Below are positions 6,706 through 13,836 of a stretch of 14,571 nt of DNA, piece by piece. The translations under genes were made by a program, and so were the position numbers. The number at the start of each line of letters is the position of its first letter. Position 1 is the first letter of the stretch. The notes below the pieces were generated by a model. It worked only from the letters and a program-made list of their open reading frames with translations, was not told where the DNA came from and did no database searches. This stretch comes from Acetobacteraceae bacterium (GTDB lineage: Bacteria; Pseudomonadota; Alphaproteobacteria; Acetobacterales; Acetobacteraceae), in assembly GCA_003164305.1 (NCBI GenBank), contig PLSZ01000048.1, forward strand, positions 11,027 to 25,597. Direction: 5' to 3'.

Positions 6706-7925
6706 GACGGCCCGAAAGCATCGCCAGGCAGCGCATCCTTTGCGTCGTCGGCACGCGGCCCGAAATCATCAAGATGGCGCCGGTCATCCACGAACTCCGC
6801 CGCCGTCCCTGGGCGCGCGTGTCGGTCCTGAGCACCGCCCAGCATCGCGATCTGTCCGTGCCCTTGCTGCGTCTGTTCGGGATCGAACCGGACTATCATC
6901 TCGCCGTGATGACCCCCGGTCAGAGCCTGCATGAACTGACCGCGCGGTTGCTCGGGGGAATGCCCGCGGTGTTTCGAGACGCGGCGCCGAAGATCGTGCT
7001 CGCGCAGGGCGACACCACCACCGTCATGGCCACGGCGCTCGCGTGTTTTTACAGCGGCATCGATTTCGGCCACGTCGAGGCGGGGTTGCGCACCGGCAAT
7101 ATGCGCGACCCGTTTCCCGAGGAATTCAACCGTGTCATGGCCTCGCGCGCCGCCGCGGTCAATTTTGCCCCGACCGCCTGGGCGCAGGCCAACCTGTTGC
7201 GGGAAGACGTCGCCCCGGACAGCATCTTCGTCACCGGCAACACCGTGATCGACGCGCTGGACTGGGTGGTCGCGCGAGGCATCCCCATGCCGCTGCCGAT
7301 CCCCCCCGGCGCCCGCGTTCTGCTGGTCACCTTGCACCGGCGAGAGAGTATCGGCGCGCCGATGCGCCGTGTGTTCGCCGCGATCAGGCGACTGGTGGAG
7401 CAAAATCCCGGCCTGCTGGTTGTTTATCCGCTGCATCCAAACCCGCTCGTCAGCGGTCCGGCGCACGCTGCCCTGGGTGGACTTTCGCGCGTGATGCTGT
7501 GCCCACCGCTGGATTATTCCGGATTGATCGCCGTGCTCCGGCGCGCCGATCTGGTGCTGACCGATTCCGGCGGCATCCAGGAAGAAGCCCCGTCGTTCGG
7601 CAAACCCGTGCTGATCGCACGCGAAACGACCGAACGTCCGGAAGCGGTCGATGCCGGCGTTGCCTGCCTGGTTGGCACCGACAGCGATCGGATCGTCGCG
7701 ATGGCTCAGCGCCTGCTCGATGACCCGGGCGCTTATGCTGCCATGGTCCGCGCTGTTTCCCCGTTCGGCGACGGCCGCGCCAGCGCGCGGATCGCCGATG
7801 TACTGGGCTCATCTCATCTGGCCGCATCCCAACCGGGCACATCCCAGCGGCTTCGCCCCGTTGAGGCATTCCATCCCGACCCAGTGGAGGACCGCGCCGA
7901 GCGGAACCTGGCCGTTGCCTCCTGA
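6702..7925 (+). CDS. wecB: UDP-N-acetylglucosamine 2-epimerase (non-hydrolysing)
   Basis: Interconverts UDP-GlcNAc and UDP-ManNAc in the cytoplasm, supplying ManNAc or ManNAcA-type sugars for surface polysaccharide. The 407-residue product has the two Rossmann domains of the family: VVGTRPEIIKMAPV (16-28), TAQHRD (45-50), GDTTT (103-107), HVEAGLRTGNMRDPFPEEFNR (124-144), TGNTVIDAL (178-186), HRRES (212-216, where most have HRREN), HPNP (245-248), LTDSGGIQEEAPSFGKPVL (286-304) and ERPE (311-314). The residues corresponding to the catalytic Asp and Glu of E. coli WecB are present (D104, E126, E140/E141). The family core ends near residue 370; the last 37 residues (from SSHLAASQPG) are an unusual tail. 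I start at the ATG at 6702, which overlaps the sulfotransferase stop; an ATG at 6684 is in frame but lies inside that gene. Confidence 0.93.
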   Translation: MRRPESIARQRILCVVGTRPEIIKMAPVIHELRRRPWARVSVLSTAQHRDLSVPLLRLFGIEPDYHLAVMTPGQSLHELTARLLGGMPAVFRDAAPKIVLAQGDTTTVMATALACFYSGIDFGHVEAGLRTGNMRDPFPEEFNRVMASRAAAVNFAPTAWAQANLLREDVAPDSIFVTGNTVIDALDWVVARGIPMPLPIPPGARVLLVTLHRRESIGAPMRRVFAAIRRLVEQNPGLLVVYPLHPNPLVSGPAHAALGGLSRVMLCPPLDYSGLIAVLRRADLVLTDSGGIQEEAPSFGKPVLIARETTERPEAVDAGVACLVGTDSDRIVAMAQRLLDDPGAYAAMVRAVSPFGDGRASARIADVLGSSHLAASQPGTSQRLRPVEAFHPDPVEDRAERNLAVAS

Positions 7926-7953
7926 CGCCGCGCTGATCCGTCGTTCTCTCCCG

Positions 7954-8044
7954 GTCATCACCGGGCCTCTTGTTCGTCATCACCGGGCTCTTGTTCGTCA
8001 TCACCGGGCTCTTGTTCGTCATCACCGGGCTCGACCCGGTGATC
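7954..8044 (+). repeat. Tandem array of half-repeats ending in a complete palindrome
   Basis: Three direct units (22, 21 and 21 nt; 7954-7975, 7976-7996, 7997-8017) each read GTCATCACCGGGC followed by TCTTGTTC (the first has an extra C). The fourth (8018-8044) starts identically but completes the palindrome, with ATCACCGGG and CCCGGTGAT as a 9-bp stem around CTCGA. It starts 29 nt after the wecB stop. Confidence 0.92.
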
Positions 8045-8066
8045 TGCCGCCGCACGTGCCGTGCGA

Positions 8067-8094
8067 GATGGCCGGGTCGGGGCCCGGCGATAAC
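8067..8094 (-). repeat. Degenerate inverted copy of the palindromic repeat
   Basis: GATGGCCGGGTCGGGGCCCGG followed by CGATAAC is the reverse-orientation version of the family, with several substitutions. Confidence 0.6.
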
Positions 8095-8143
8095 GCTGAA
8101 ACCGCGTGCCATGACGTCTGGGCCAGTATCTCAGCGCGTACAT

Positions 8144-8164
8144 GGTCGAGGCCGGTGATGACGG
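8144..8164 (-). repeat. Partial inverted copy of the palindromic repeat
   Basis: GGTCGAGGCCGGTGATGACGG is, in reverse complement, close to the GTCATCACCGGGCTCGACC half of the complete unit at 8018-8044. Confidence 0.6.
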
Positions 8165-8455
8165 ATTGGTCGGCAATACCGATCAGTCAGTTCATCCGGC
8201 GGGTGGTACTGGACGCCACCCAAAATCGTGACTTCCCCGCCGATCCATTCGGTCCGGTCCCGCCACAAAACAGCGTCGCCGGACACGCCTTGTTTACCAA
8301 TACGCGGCAAAATGCCAACCACCCAAAAGAGCGAGACACGGCGATGTCCCTTACGCGTCATGGCGTTCCCCGGAACCGATCGGACAATCGGCTTCGCCGT
8401 CCGGTTCGCACCGGCGCCGGAGCGATCGCGACAAACCCGCATGAGACAACCGATC

Positions 8456-11002
8456 ATGTCGGGTGACCTCGCGAAGAAAACGCCGGACCATGTGAACGGA
8501 AAAAAATTCCATCCCGGCGAAAACCTGGCGGGAGCCTTGTTCTCCCCACCGAACGCGTCATTCCAACTGTACGGCTACGTCGACGGCGTGCACGGCCGTT
8601 GCGTGGACGGATGGATTTTCGACGCCGCCTCTCCGGACAGCACGTTGGCGGTGGAGATTTGCGACGGCGTCACGCAACTCGGGATCGCTCAGGCGAGATT
8701 GTTCAGGGCGGATCTGGAGGCGGTCGGGATCGGTCATCATGCGTTTCGTTTTGAGTTGCCGTCGGGCGTTTTCGACGGCGCGGTGCATGAGATCTGGGCT
8801 CGGCTGCAAAACTCCGGACTGGCGCTGCCAGGCAGTCCGCGCCGGTTGACGACGGGGCGCCTGAATGAACCGATGCCGGCACACGCGGCGGTGGTGGAGC
8901 AACACGCCGTTCCCGATGGCACCGGGTTCAGTCATGAGACGCAGGTGCTGCGATCCTTGCACGCGATCACCGAAGCACTGATCGGCCAGACGCGTTTGTT
9001 GCACATGGTACTCGACCGCCTGGCGCCAACGCCACCGCAAGCCCCCGATGCCCCCTTCGAACTGCCGCCACCGCCCGAGCCGATGACGGATCCGCTGCTG
9101 CCCGTGGTTCTGGCGCACCCCGCCGGGGCGCATGACATCATCGTCTTCGCGATCATCGATTGGAACTTTCGCGTTCAACGGCCGCAGCATTTGTCGTCGT
9201 CCCTCGCCAGCATGGGCAGCCGGGTTTTTTACATCAGCATCAAATTCAACGAACTCGCCGCCGGCGTCCCGCGTTTCACCATCATCGGCCAACCCGCCGC
9301 CGGCGTGTTCGAAATCACCTTATGCTGCCGTCCGCCGACGCCGGTGATCTACACGGGCTTCGAGGATCCGGACCAGGTCGCCGACCTCACCGCCGCGGTC
9401 ACCGCCATGATCGCCGCGATGGGACTGCGCAGCCCGGTTTGTATTTTGCAACTGCCCAGTTGGTATCCCGTGGTCCAGGGCATCCCGGGCGTGACGGTGA
9501 TCTTCGATTGTCTCGATCATCTGGCGGGATTCACCGGCGTGGCGCCCAGAGTGGTGGAACTGGAGGAGACACTGATCAAGGAGGCGGATGGCGTGATCGT
9601 CACCTCGGATTTCCTTGGCGAAATTGTCGGCCGCACGCGGTCGTTCGACACCATCCGCAACGGCGTCGATCTGAAGTATTTCTCGCGTCCGCCCGATGCC
9701 GTCTGGCAGCCAGACGGCCGTCCGGTCATCGGCTATTACGGCGCGATCGCAGACTGGTTCGACATCGATCTGATCGTCTGGTGCGCGCGCCGCCATCCAA
9801 AATGGAATTTCGTGCTGATCGGCGCCTCGGACGGCTGCGATATCGCCGAGGCGGCGTCGCTGCCGAACGTGACCTTCCTCGGCGAGAAACCTTATGGCGA
9901 ACTGACGCATTATCTTTACGCTTTCGACGTCTGCCTGATTCCGTTCAAGGTGGTGGACCTGACGCGGGCGACCAATCCGGTGAAAGTTTATGAGTATCTG
10001 TGCGCCGGCAAACCCGTCGTCGCGACCGACCTGCCGGAACTGCGCCGCCTGCCGCAAGGCATGGTGGAAGTGACTCAAACTCCCGCCGAATTCGACAAGG
10101 CCATTGTCGCCTGCCTGCGCCAAAAGGATCCCGCGCTGGCCCGGCGGCGTCAGTTGTGGACCGGCCGACACTCCTGGGACGTGCGAGCCCGCAAACTGGC
10201 CGGGATGATCGCCCGGCAATACCCACCCGTGAGCGTCATCGTCCTCTGCTACAATAATCTCGCGTTCACCACGGCCTGCCTGGAGAGCCTGATCGAATTC
10301 TCCGACTACCCGGACCTGGAAATACTCTGTGTCGATAACGCATCGACCGACGGCACGCCGGACTATCTCCAGGGACTCGCGGAACGCCACGGCTTCGTTC
10401 GCACCATCCGCAACGAGACCAATCTCGGTTTCGCCGGTGGCAACAACGTGGGAATTCGGGCGGCGAACGGCGAATACATTATCCTGCTCAACAACGACAC
10501 TTACGTCACCCGCGGCTGGGCGCGCGACCTGATCCGGCCGATGCAACGCGATCCCACCCTCGGCATGACGGGTCCGTTGACCAACATGTCCGGCAACGAG
10601 CAGAAAATCGGTCTCGCCTATTCCAACATGGCCGAGATGGCGCGCGCCAGCACCGCCTTCACCACGCGCCGCCGCCGGCAACTTTATCCCATCGGCTGCC
10701 TGGCTTTCTTCTGCGTCGCCATCCGCCGCGCCGTGATCGACGCCGTCGGAGACCTCGATGAAAGCTACACCACCGGATATTTCGAGGATGACGACTACTG
10801 CAAACGCGTCCAACAGGCGGGCTACCAACTGGCGGTTTGCGACGACGTCTTCGTGCACCATCATCATTCCGCGTCGTTCAGCCAACTCGGCGATAAGGCG
10901 AAGACGAGTTTACTGAAACGCAATCGCCGCATCTTCGAAAAACGCTGGGGCCGCTGGGTGCCGCATGCCTACCGCGCGGAGCCCGGGTTTGGTGAGGGAT
11001 AA
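8456..11002 (+). CDS. Three-module glycosyltransferase: beta-sandwich, GT-B (GT4-like), GT-A (GT2)
   Basis: About 848 residues, two transferases in one chain. Residues about 38-130 form a beta-rich module with GYVDGVHGRCVDGWIFD, LFRADLEAVGIGHHAFRFELP and an H-E-I-W strand, a type I recall at the front of some glycosyltransferases; its role is unknown. A proline-rich linker (about 188-225) follows. Residues about 227-586 are GT-B: IIDWNFRVQRPQHLSSSLA, the acceptor half, IRNGVDLKYFSRP, IGYYGAIADWFDIDL, and the nucleotide-binding NPVKVYEYLCAGKPVVAT (507-524). Residues about 590-804 are GT2: VSVIVLCYNN, CVDNASTDGT, NLGFAGGNN, the metal-binding LLNNDT (DxD-like, 679-681) and FEDDDYCKRV. It is probably cytoplasmic; no TM segments are seen. 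It likely adds two sugars in succession. I start at ATG 8456 (8441 is also possible; neither has a good Shine-Dalgarno). The stop directly abuts the next start. Confidence 0.9.
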   Translation: MSGDLAKKTPDHVNGKKFHPGENLAGALFSPPNASFQLYGYVDGVHGRCVDGWIFDAASPDSTLAVEICDGVTQLGIAQARLFRADLEAVGIGHHAFRFELPSGVFDGAVHEIWARLQNSGLALPGSPRRLTTGRLNEPMPAHAAVVEQHAVPDGTGFSHETQVLRSLHAITEALIGQTRLLHMVLDRLAPTPPQAPDAPFELPPPPEPMTDPLLPVVLAHPAGAHDIIVFAIIDWNFRVQRPQHLSSSLASMGSRVFYISIKFNELAAGVPRFTIIGQPAAGVFEITLCCRPPTPVIYTGFEDPDQVADLTAAVTAMIAAMGLRSPVCILQLPSWYPVVQGIPGVTVIFDCLDHLAGFTGVAPRVVELEETLIKEADGVIVTSDFLGEIVGRTRSFDTIRNGVDLKYFSRPPDAVWQPDGRPVIGYYGAIADWFDIDLIVWCARRHPKWNFVLIGASDGCDIAEAASLPNVTFLGEKPYGELTHYLYAFDVCLIPFKVVDLTRATNPVKVYEYLCAGKPVVATDLPELRRLPQGMVEVTQTPAEFDKAIVACLRQKDPALARRRQLWTGRHSWDVRARKLAGMIARQYPPVSVIVLCYNNLAFTTACLESLIEFSDYPDLEILCVDNASTDGTPDYLQGLAERHGFVRTIRNETNLGFAGGNNVGIRAANGEYIILLNNDTYVTRGWARDLIRPMQRDPTLGMTGPLTNMSGNEQKIGLAYSNMAEMARASTAFTTRRRRQLYPIGCLAFFCVAIRRAVIDAVGDLDESYTTGYFEDDDYCKRVQQAGYQLAVCDDVFVHHHHSASFSQLGDKAKTSLLKRNRRIFEKRWGRWVPHAYRAEPGFGEG

Positions 11003-11740
11003 ATGGAACCGCGCACATTGCATGCATCGGGACGCAGCGTATTCGTCTGCGGCTCCCCCTACACCGAGGTCAGCACGGTCTCCTGGGCGCTGACCGCGCA
11101 TCCGGCGTTCTGGACATCGTCCGAGAGCCGCTTCCTGTACCGCTTGTTCGGCAATCGCGCCGACAACGGACGGCCGTACCTGTATGACATTTATTGCGAT
11201 TGCTGTGAGAACGGCGCATGGATGCACACCAACGCCGTACCGTATCCCGAATTCCTCGCCGCCCTGGGCGATGGCATCGCCAAACTGTTTCAGGGTCGCG
11301 CCGGCCGCAGGCGCTGGGTCGATAGCTCCCCTGAAAACGCGCTGCTGGTGGAGGAACTGCTGCATATGTTCCCCGACGCGGTGGTCGTCGGATTGCTGCA
11401 GCCCACGCGAACCGCGGCGTTCATCGAAAGCGCGGGCCGGTCCGAACTGTCGCCCGGGCGCATGCGCGAACTCACCGCCCTCAACGCCCTGTACGCGGAG
11501 CGGTTGGCGAACGTCGCCAACGCCGCGCCGCATCGCGTCTACCTGGTGGAGGAAAACGACCTGTTCGACCGGCCCGAGACCACGCTGGCCGACCTGCTGG
11601 AATTTCTCGGCGAGGAAAACAACCCGGCGGTGGCCGAAATGTTCGCCAGCCGCCTGCTGCGGATGAACCTGCCGCTGCCGGAAGCGCGCGAGGCCTTGTT
11701 CGGGTTCGAGCAGACCGCGCCATTCCTGATCGCGTCCTGA
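11003..11740 (+). CDS. Degenerate sulfotransferase-like protein (PAPS motifs lost)
   Basis: A 245-residue protein that lines up with the sulfotransferase at 5923: VFVCGSPYTEVSTVSWALTAHPAFWTSSESRFLY against VFVVGCPRSGTSALSWALASHPDWWTSVETHFFY, and RWVDSSPEN against NWVDGSPEN. The phosphosulfate loop CPRSGTS is replaced by SPYTEVS (18-24), losing the Arg and Gly. The 3'-phosphate R-x7-S is replaced by Q133...I141. E41, equivalent to E36, is kept. It may therefore be a non-catalytic partner, a transferase using another donor, or a decaying copy; the intact frame argues against simple decay. The ATG immediately follows the glycosyltransferase TAA, and GAGGG lies just upstream, so it is in the same operon. 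An 11-nt tandem duplication (11726-11747) spans its stop. Confidence 0.78.
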   Translation: MEPRTLHASGRSVFVCGSPYTEVSTVSWALTAHPAFWTSSESRFLYRLFGNRADNGRPYLYDIYCDCCENGAWMHTNAVPYPEFLAALGDGIAKLFQGRAGRRRWVDSSPENALLVEELLHMFPDAVVVGLLQPTRTAAFIESAGRSELSPGRMRELTALNALYAERLANVANAAPHRVYLVEENDLFDRPETTLADLLEFLGEENNPAVAEMFASRLLRMNLPLPEAREALFGFEQTAPFLIAS

Positions 11741-11747
11741 TCGCGTC
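11726..11747 (+). repeat. 11-bp tandem duplication across a stop codon
   Basis: CTGATCGCGTC occurs twice in tandem and a third CTGA follows. The stop TGA of the sulfotransferase-like gene (11738-11740) is inside the duplication. Probably replication slippage; the last residues IAS are affected little. Confidence 0.8.
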
Positions 11748-11851
11748 CTGAACGAGGCGACCGCGCCGGCCCCCGCGCCATATCGTCGCGATCGCGTAAC
11801 CGCTCGGCAACCGTTGGACTCGGGGACCCGGATGGGTGAGGATGCCGCCGT

Positions 11852-12868
11852 ATGACCGGTGACCGCGAGCGACACGAAACCTCCCCATTCCTGACCGCGC
11901 GCGGCCCGGTCGGCGCCATCATGGCGGCGCTGGTTGGCGTCAACGCGTTGACCTGGATCTGGGCCTGGCATGCCTTTCAGGGCCAGCCGGCGCTGCTGGG
12001 AACCGCGTTGCTGGCCTGGGTGTTCGGCCTGCGTCACGCGGTCGACGCCGATCACATCGCCGCGATCGACAACGTCGTGCGCAAACTGGTGCAGGACCGC
12101 CGCCGCGCCTGGGACGCCGGATTGTTCTTCGCGCTCGGCCATTCCGCGACCGTCCTGCTGCTGTGTCTGGGGGTCATCGCGGTGCCGTCGTTCGCGGGAA
12201 TCGAGAGCCTGCGTCAAATGGCGGACATCTGGGGCACCGTGTTCTCCGCCACGTTCCTGCTGCTGATCGCCCTGGCCAACCTGTTGACCCTGCGGCGGCT
12301 CTGGCGTGCCCGGCGCGGCGGTTTCCGCGATGGCGACGGCTTCGAGAATCCCGGCGGTCTCATGGGACGGGTGTTGCGCCCGGTGCAACGCCTCGTCGGG
12401 CGCGGTTGGCACATGCTGCCGGTCGGCTTCCTGTTCGGGCTTGGCTTCGATACCGCGAGCGAGGTCGCGCTGCTGATCCTGACCGCGCAACAGGCCGCCG
12501 CGGGGTTGTCGCCATGGGCCGTGCTGGTGTTTCCGGCGATGTTCACCGCCGGAATGGTTCTCATCGACACCGCCGACAGTGCCGTGATGACCGGTGCCTA
12601 CGGCTGGGCGATGCGCGATCCGGCGCGCACGATCTCCTATAATATCGCGGTCACCGGGCTTTCCGTGTTCGTCGCTCTGGGCGTCGGAGGCCTTGAACTT
12701 CTGGGCATGTTCGCCAGTCATGAGGGCAGCACGATCGCCCGCCTGCCTTTCATGACCTGGCTGCTGAACGCATTGCCGTTCGCCGGGTTCGTGGTGGTCG
12801 GCGCGCTGCTGCTGCTTTGCGGGATCGCCGTGATGGCCCGCCGTTCCAGACCCGGACTCGCCGACTGA
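11852..12868 (+). CDS. NiCoT family nickel/cobalt transporter (HoxN/NixA type)
   Basis: A 338-residue inner-membrane permease for Ni2+ and/or Co2+, of typical size with eight predicted helices. All family signatures are present: RHAVDADHIAAIDN (61-74, the HX4DH metal motif of TM2), FFALGHSATVLL (92-103), LGFDTASEV (197-205) and GMVLIDTADS (234-243). A large charged cytoplasmic loop (about 146-186) separates the two halves. Metal preference cannot be read reliably from sequence. No urease, hydrogenase, cobalamin gene or nikR is in the window, so the consumer is unknown. The start ATG has GAGG about 10 nt upstream. The 111-nt upstream gap contains a CGCGATCGCG palindrome (11787-11796), and I see no recognisable cobalamin or NiCo riboswitch. 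Confidence 0.95.
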   Translation: MTGDRERHETSPFLTARGPVGAIMAALVGVNALTWIWAWHAFQGQPALLGTALLAWVFGLRHAVDADHIAAIDNVVRKLVQDRRRAWDAGLFFALGHSATVLLLCLGVIAVPSFAGIESLRQMADIWGTVFSATFLLLIALANLLTLRRLWRARRGGFRDGDGFENPGGLMGRVLRPVQRLVGRGWHMLPVGFLFGLGFDTASEVALLILTAQQAAAGLSPWAVLVFPAMFTAGMVLIDTADSAVMTGAYGWAMRDPARTISYNIAVTGLSVFVALGVGGLELLGMFASHEGSTIARLPFMTWLLNALPFAGFVVVGALLLLCGIAVMARRSRPGLAD

Positions 12869-12878
12869 CAAGCGAGTC
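12855..12878 (+). terminator. Hairpin spanning the NiCoT stop codon
   Basis: GACTCGC (12855-12861), a 10-nt loop containing the TGA stop, then GCGAGTC (12872-12878). No U-tract follows, so this is at most a weak or factor-dependent terminator. Confidence 0.3.
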
Positions 12879-13001
12879 GCGTCCTGGGGGAAAATGCCAA
12901 CGTCAATCGTCCGGAAGTTGTCGCCAACCCGCTTGCGACTCTGACGCTCGCGCTGCCAAATGCGGGCTTCGGCGAACGACAGAATGACCTGGGGCAATTG
13001 A

Positions 13002-13808
13002 ATGAGATTGATCGACGCGGTCCGTATCGGCGCCGCGGTGACGTTGCTGATGGGGCTGATGCCGCCCGCGCTGGCGCAAGCCGACCGCGCGATGGCGGAC
13101 GTCGGACGCGCGGTGACGATCTTCAACAACGGCGATATGAGTGGCGCCCTGGCGTTGGTGGAAGGCGTCCTCGCTCACTCGCCTGGGAACCTGGATGCCC
13201 TGTTCCGCTCGGCGCAGTTCAATTTTGAAATGGGCAATATCGACGCGGCTCGGGGCAGGCTCGAACGGTTGGTGAAATTGTCGGGCAATTATTTCTTGGC
13301 GTGGGAATTGATGGTGCAGGTCGCGCAGGCGCAGGGCGATCTGCCTCGCCGCGATGAGGCGCTCAACCGGGTGAAACTCGCGATTTCCACCGCGATCGAT
13401 CCCGACATCCGGGACAAGACCGATTTTATCCGAGATCGTATCGAAACCACGCGCGGCGTCATTCATGTGGACGATTTCTTCTCCCGCGGCGGCAGCGATT
13501 TTACCCGCTATCAGTTTGCCCTCGGCGACCCACGCATGGACCCCGACGTCGGGATCTTCCTGCGCACGGACGAACATACCACCGAGACCTGGTCGTCCAC
13601 TGCTTTGCTGGCGTCGGACAAGCCGCTGTTTTACCTGGAGATGGTGGATCGGGCGCCAAACGGTGGCCTGATCTCCACCATGTATCAGTTTTATGTTGGC
13701 GAACCGGACTACGACACCGTCCGCGCCACGGTCATGCAAATTCTGCGCGGTGAAGCACCGCCCTTGGCCGGAGATCCCGGCGGCTTGCAGGGTGTCATCA
13801 AGCCGTGA
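13002..13808 (+). CDS. Exported TPR-like repeat protein
   Basis: A 268-residue protein with an N-terminal Sec signal peptide: MRLIDAVR, hydrophobic IGAAVTLLMGLMPPALA, predicted cleavage after ALA at about 25. Residues about 30-130 are helical pairs of TPR type: AVTIFNNGDMSGALALVEGVLAHSPGNLDALFRSAQFNFEMGNIDAARGRLERLVKLSGNYFLAWELMVQVAQAQGDLPRRDEAL. The C-terminal half (about 150-268: VDDFFSRGGSDFTRYQF, MYQFYVGEPDYDTVRATVMQILRG) looks beta-rich and matches no family I know. It is probably a periplasmic scaffold; the partners are unknown. The ATG at 13002 has GGGG 8 nt upstream. It ends 28 nt before the dioxygenase, so the two may be cotranscribed. The 133-nt gap to the NiCoT gene separates it from the transport gene. 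Confidence 0.82.
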   Translation: MRLIDAVRIGAAVTLLMGLMPPALAQADRAMADVGRAVTIFNNGDMSGALALVEGVLAHSPGNLDALFRSAQFNFEMGNIDAARGRLERLVKLSGNYFLAWELMVQVAQAQGDLPRRDEALNRVKLAISTAIDPDIRDKTDFIRDRIETTRGVIHVDDFFSRGGSDFTRYQFALGDPRMDPDVGIFLRTDEHTTETWSSTALLASDKPLFYLEMVDRAPNGGLISTMYQFYVGEPDYDTVRATVMQILRGEAPPLAGDPGGLQGVIKP

Positions 13809-13836
13809 CAGCGTGCGTGACACGGGAGGACAGGCC

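Larger units (their letters stand above)
7926..8455. other. 530-nt intergenic region with repeat mosaic
   Basis: The left half is occupied by palindromic-repeat units: a tandem array at 7954-8044 and further copies at 8067-8094 and 8144-8164. The right half (8166-8455) shows no recognisable gene. The frame of the downstream glycosyltransferase is open back to 8228, but that part lacks family similarity and is probably untranslated. No convincing promoter pair was found. Confidence 0.6.

Noticed and set aside
7954..8044. CRISPR array
   Set aside because: Units are directly abutting with no variable spacers, only four units, and no cas genes.
7970..8158. Short frame encoding a GLLFVIT heptapeptide repeat
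   Set aside because: The 21-nt DNA repeat is a multiple of three, so any frame gives a periodic peptide; the sequence belongs to a non-coding palindromic repeat family and there is no ribosome binding site.
9320..10885. A 521-codon minus-strand open frame opposite the glycosyltransferase
   Set aside because: Shadow of the GT-B/GT-A coding sequence; no recognisable protein motifs.
11741..11851. Cobalamin or NiCo riboswitch before the NiCoT gene
   Set aside because: The 111-nt gap is too short for a cobalamin aptamer and I cannot find the conserved cores of either class.
10910..13129. A 739-codon open frame on the minus strand across the sulfotransferase-like and NiCoT genes
   Set aside because: It is antisense to two genes with clear family motifs, is rich in Arg/Gln/His/Gly as GC-rich shadow frames are, and shows no domain pattern.
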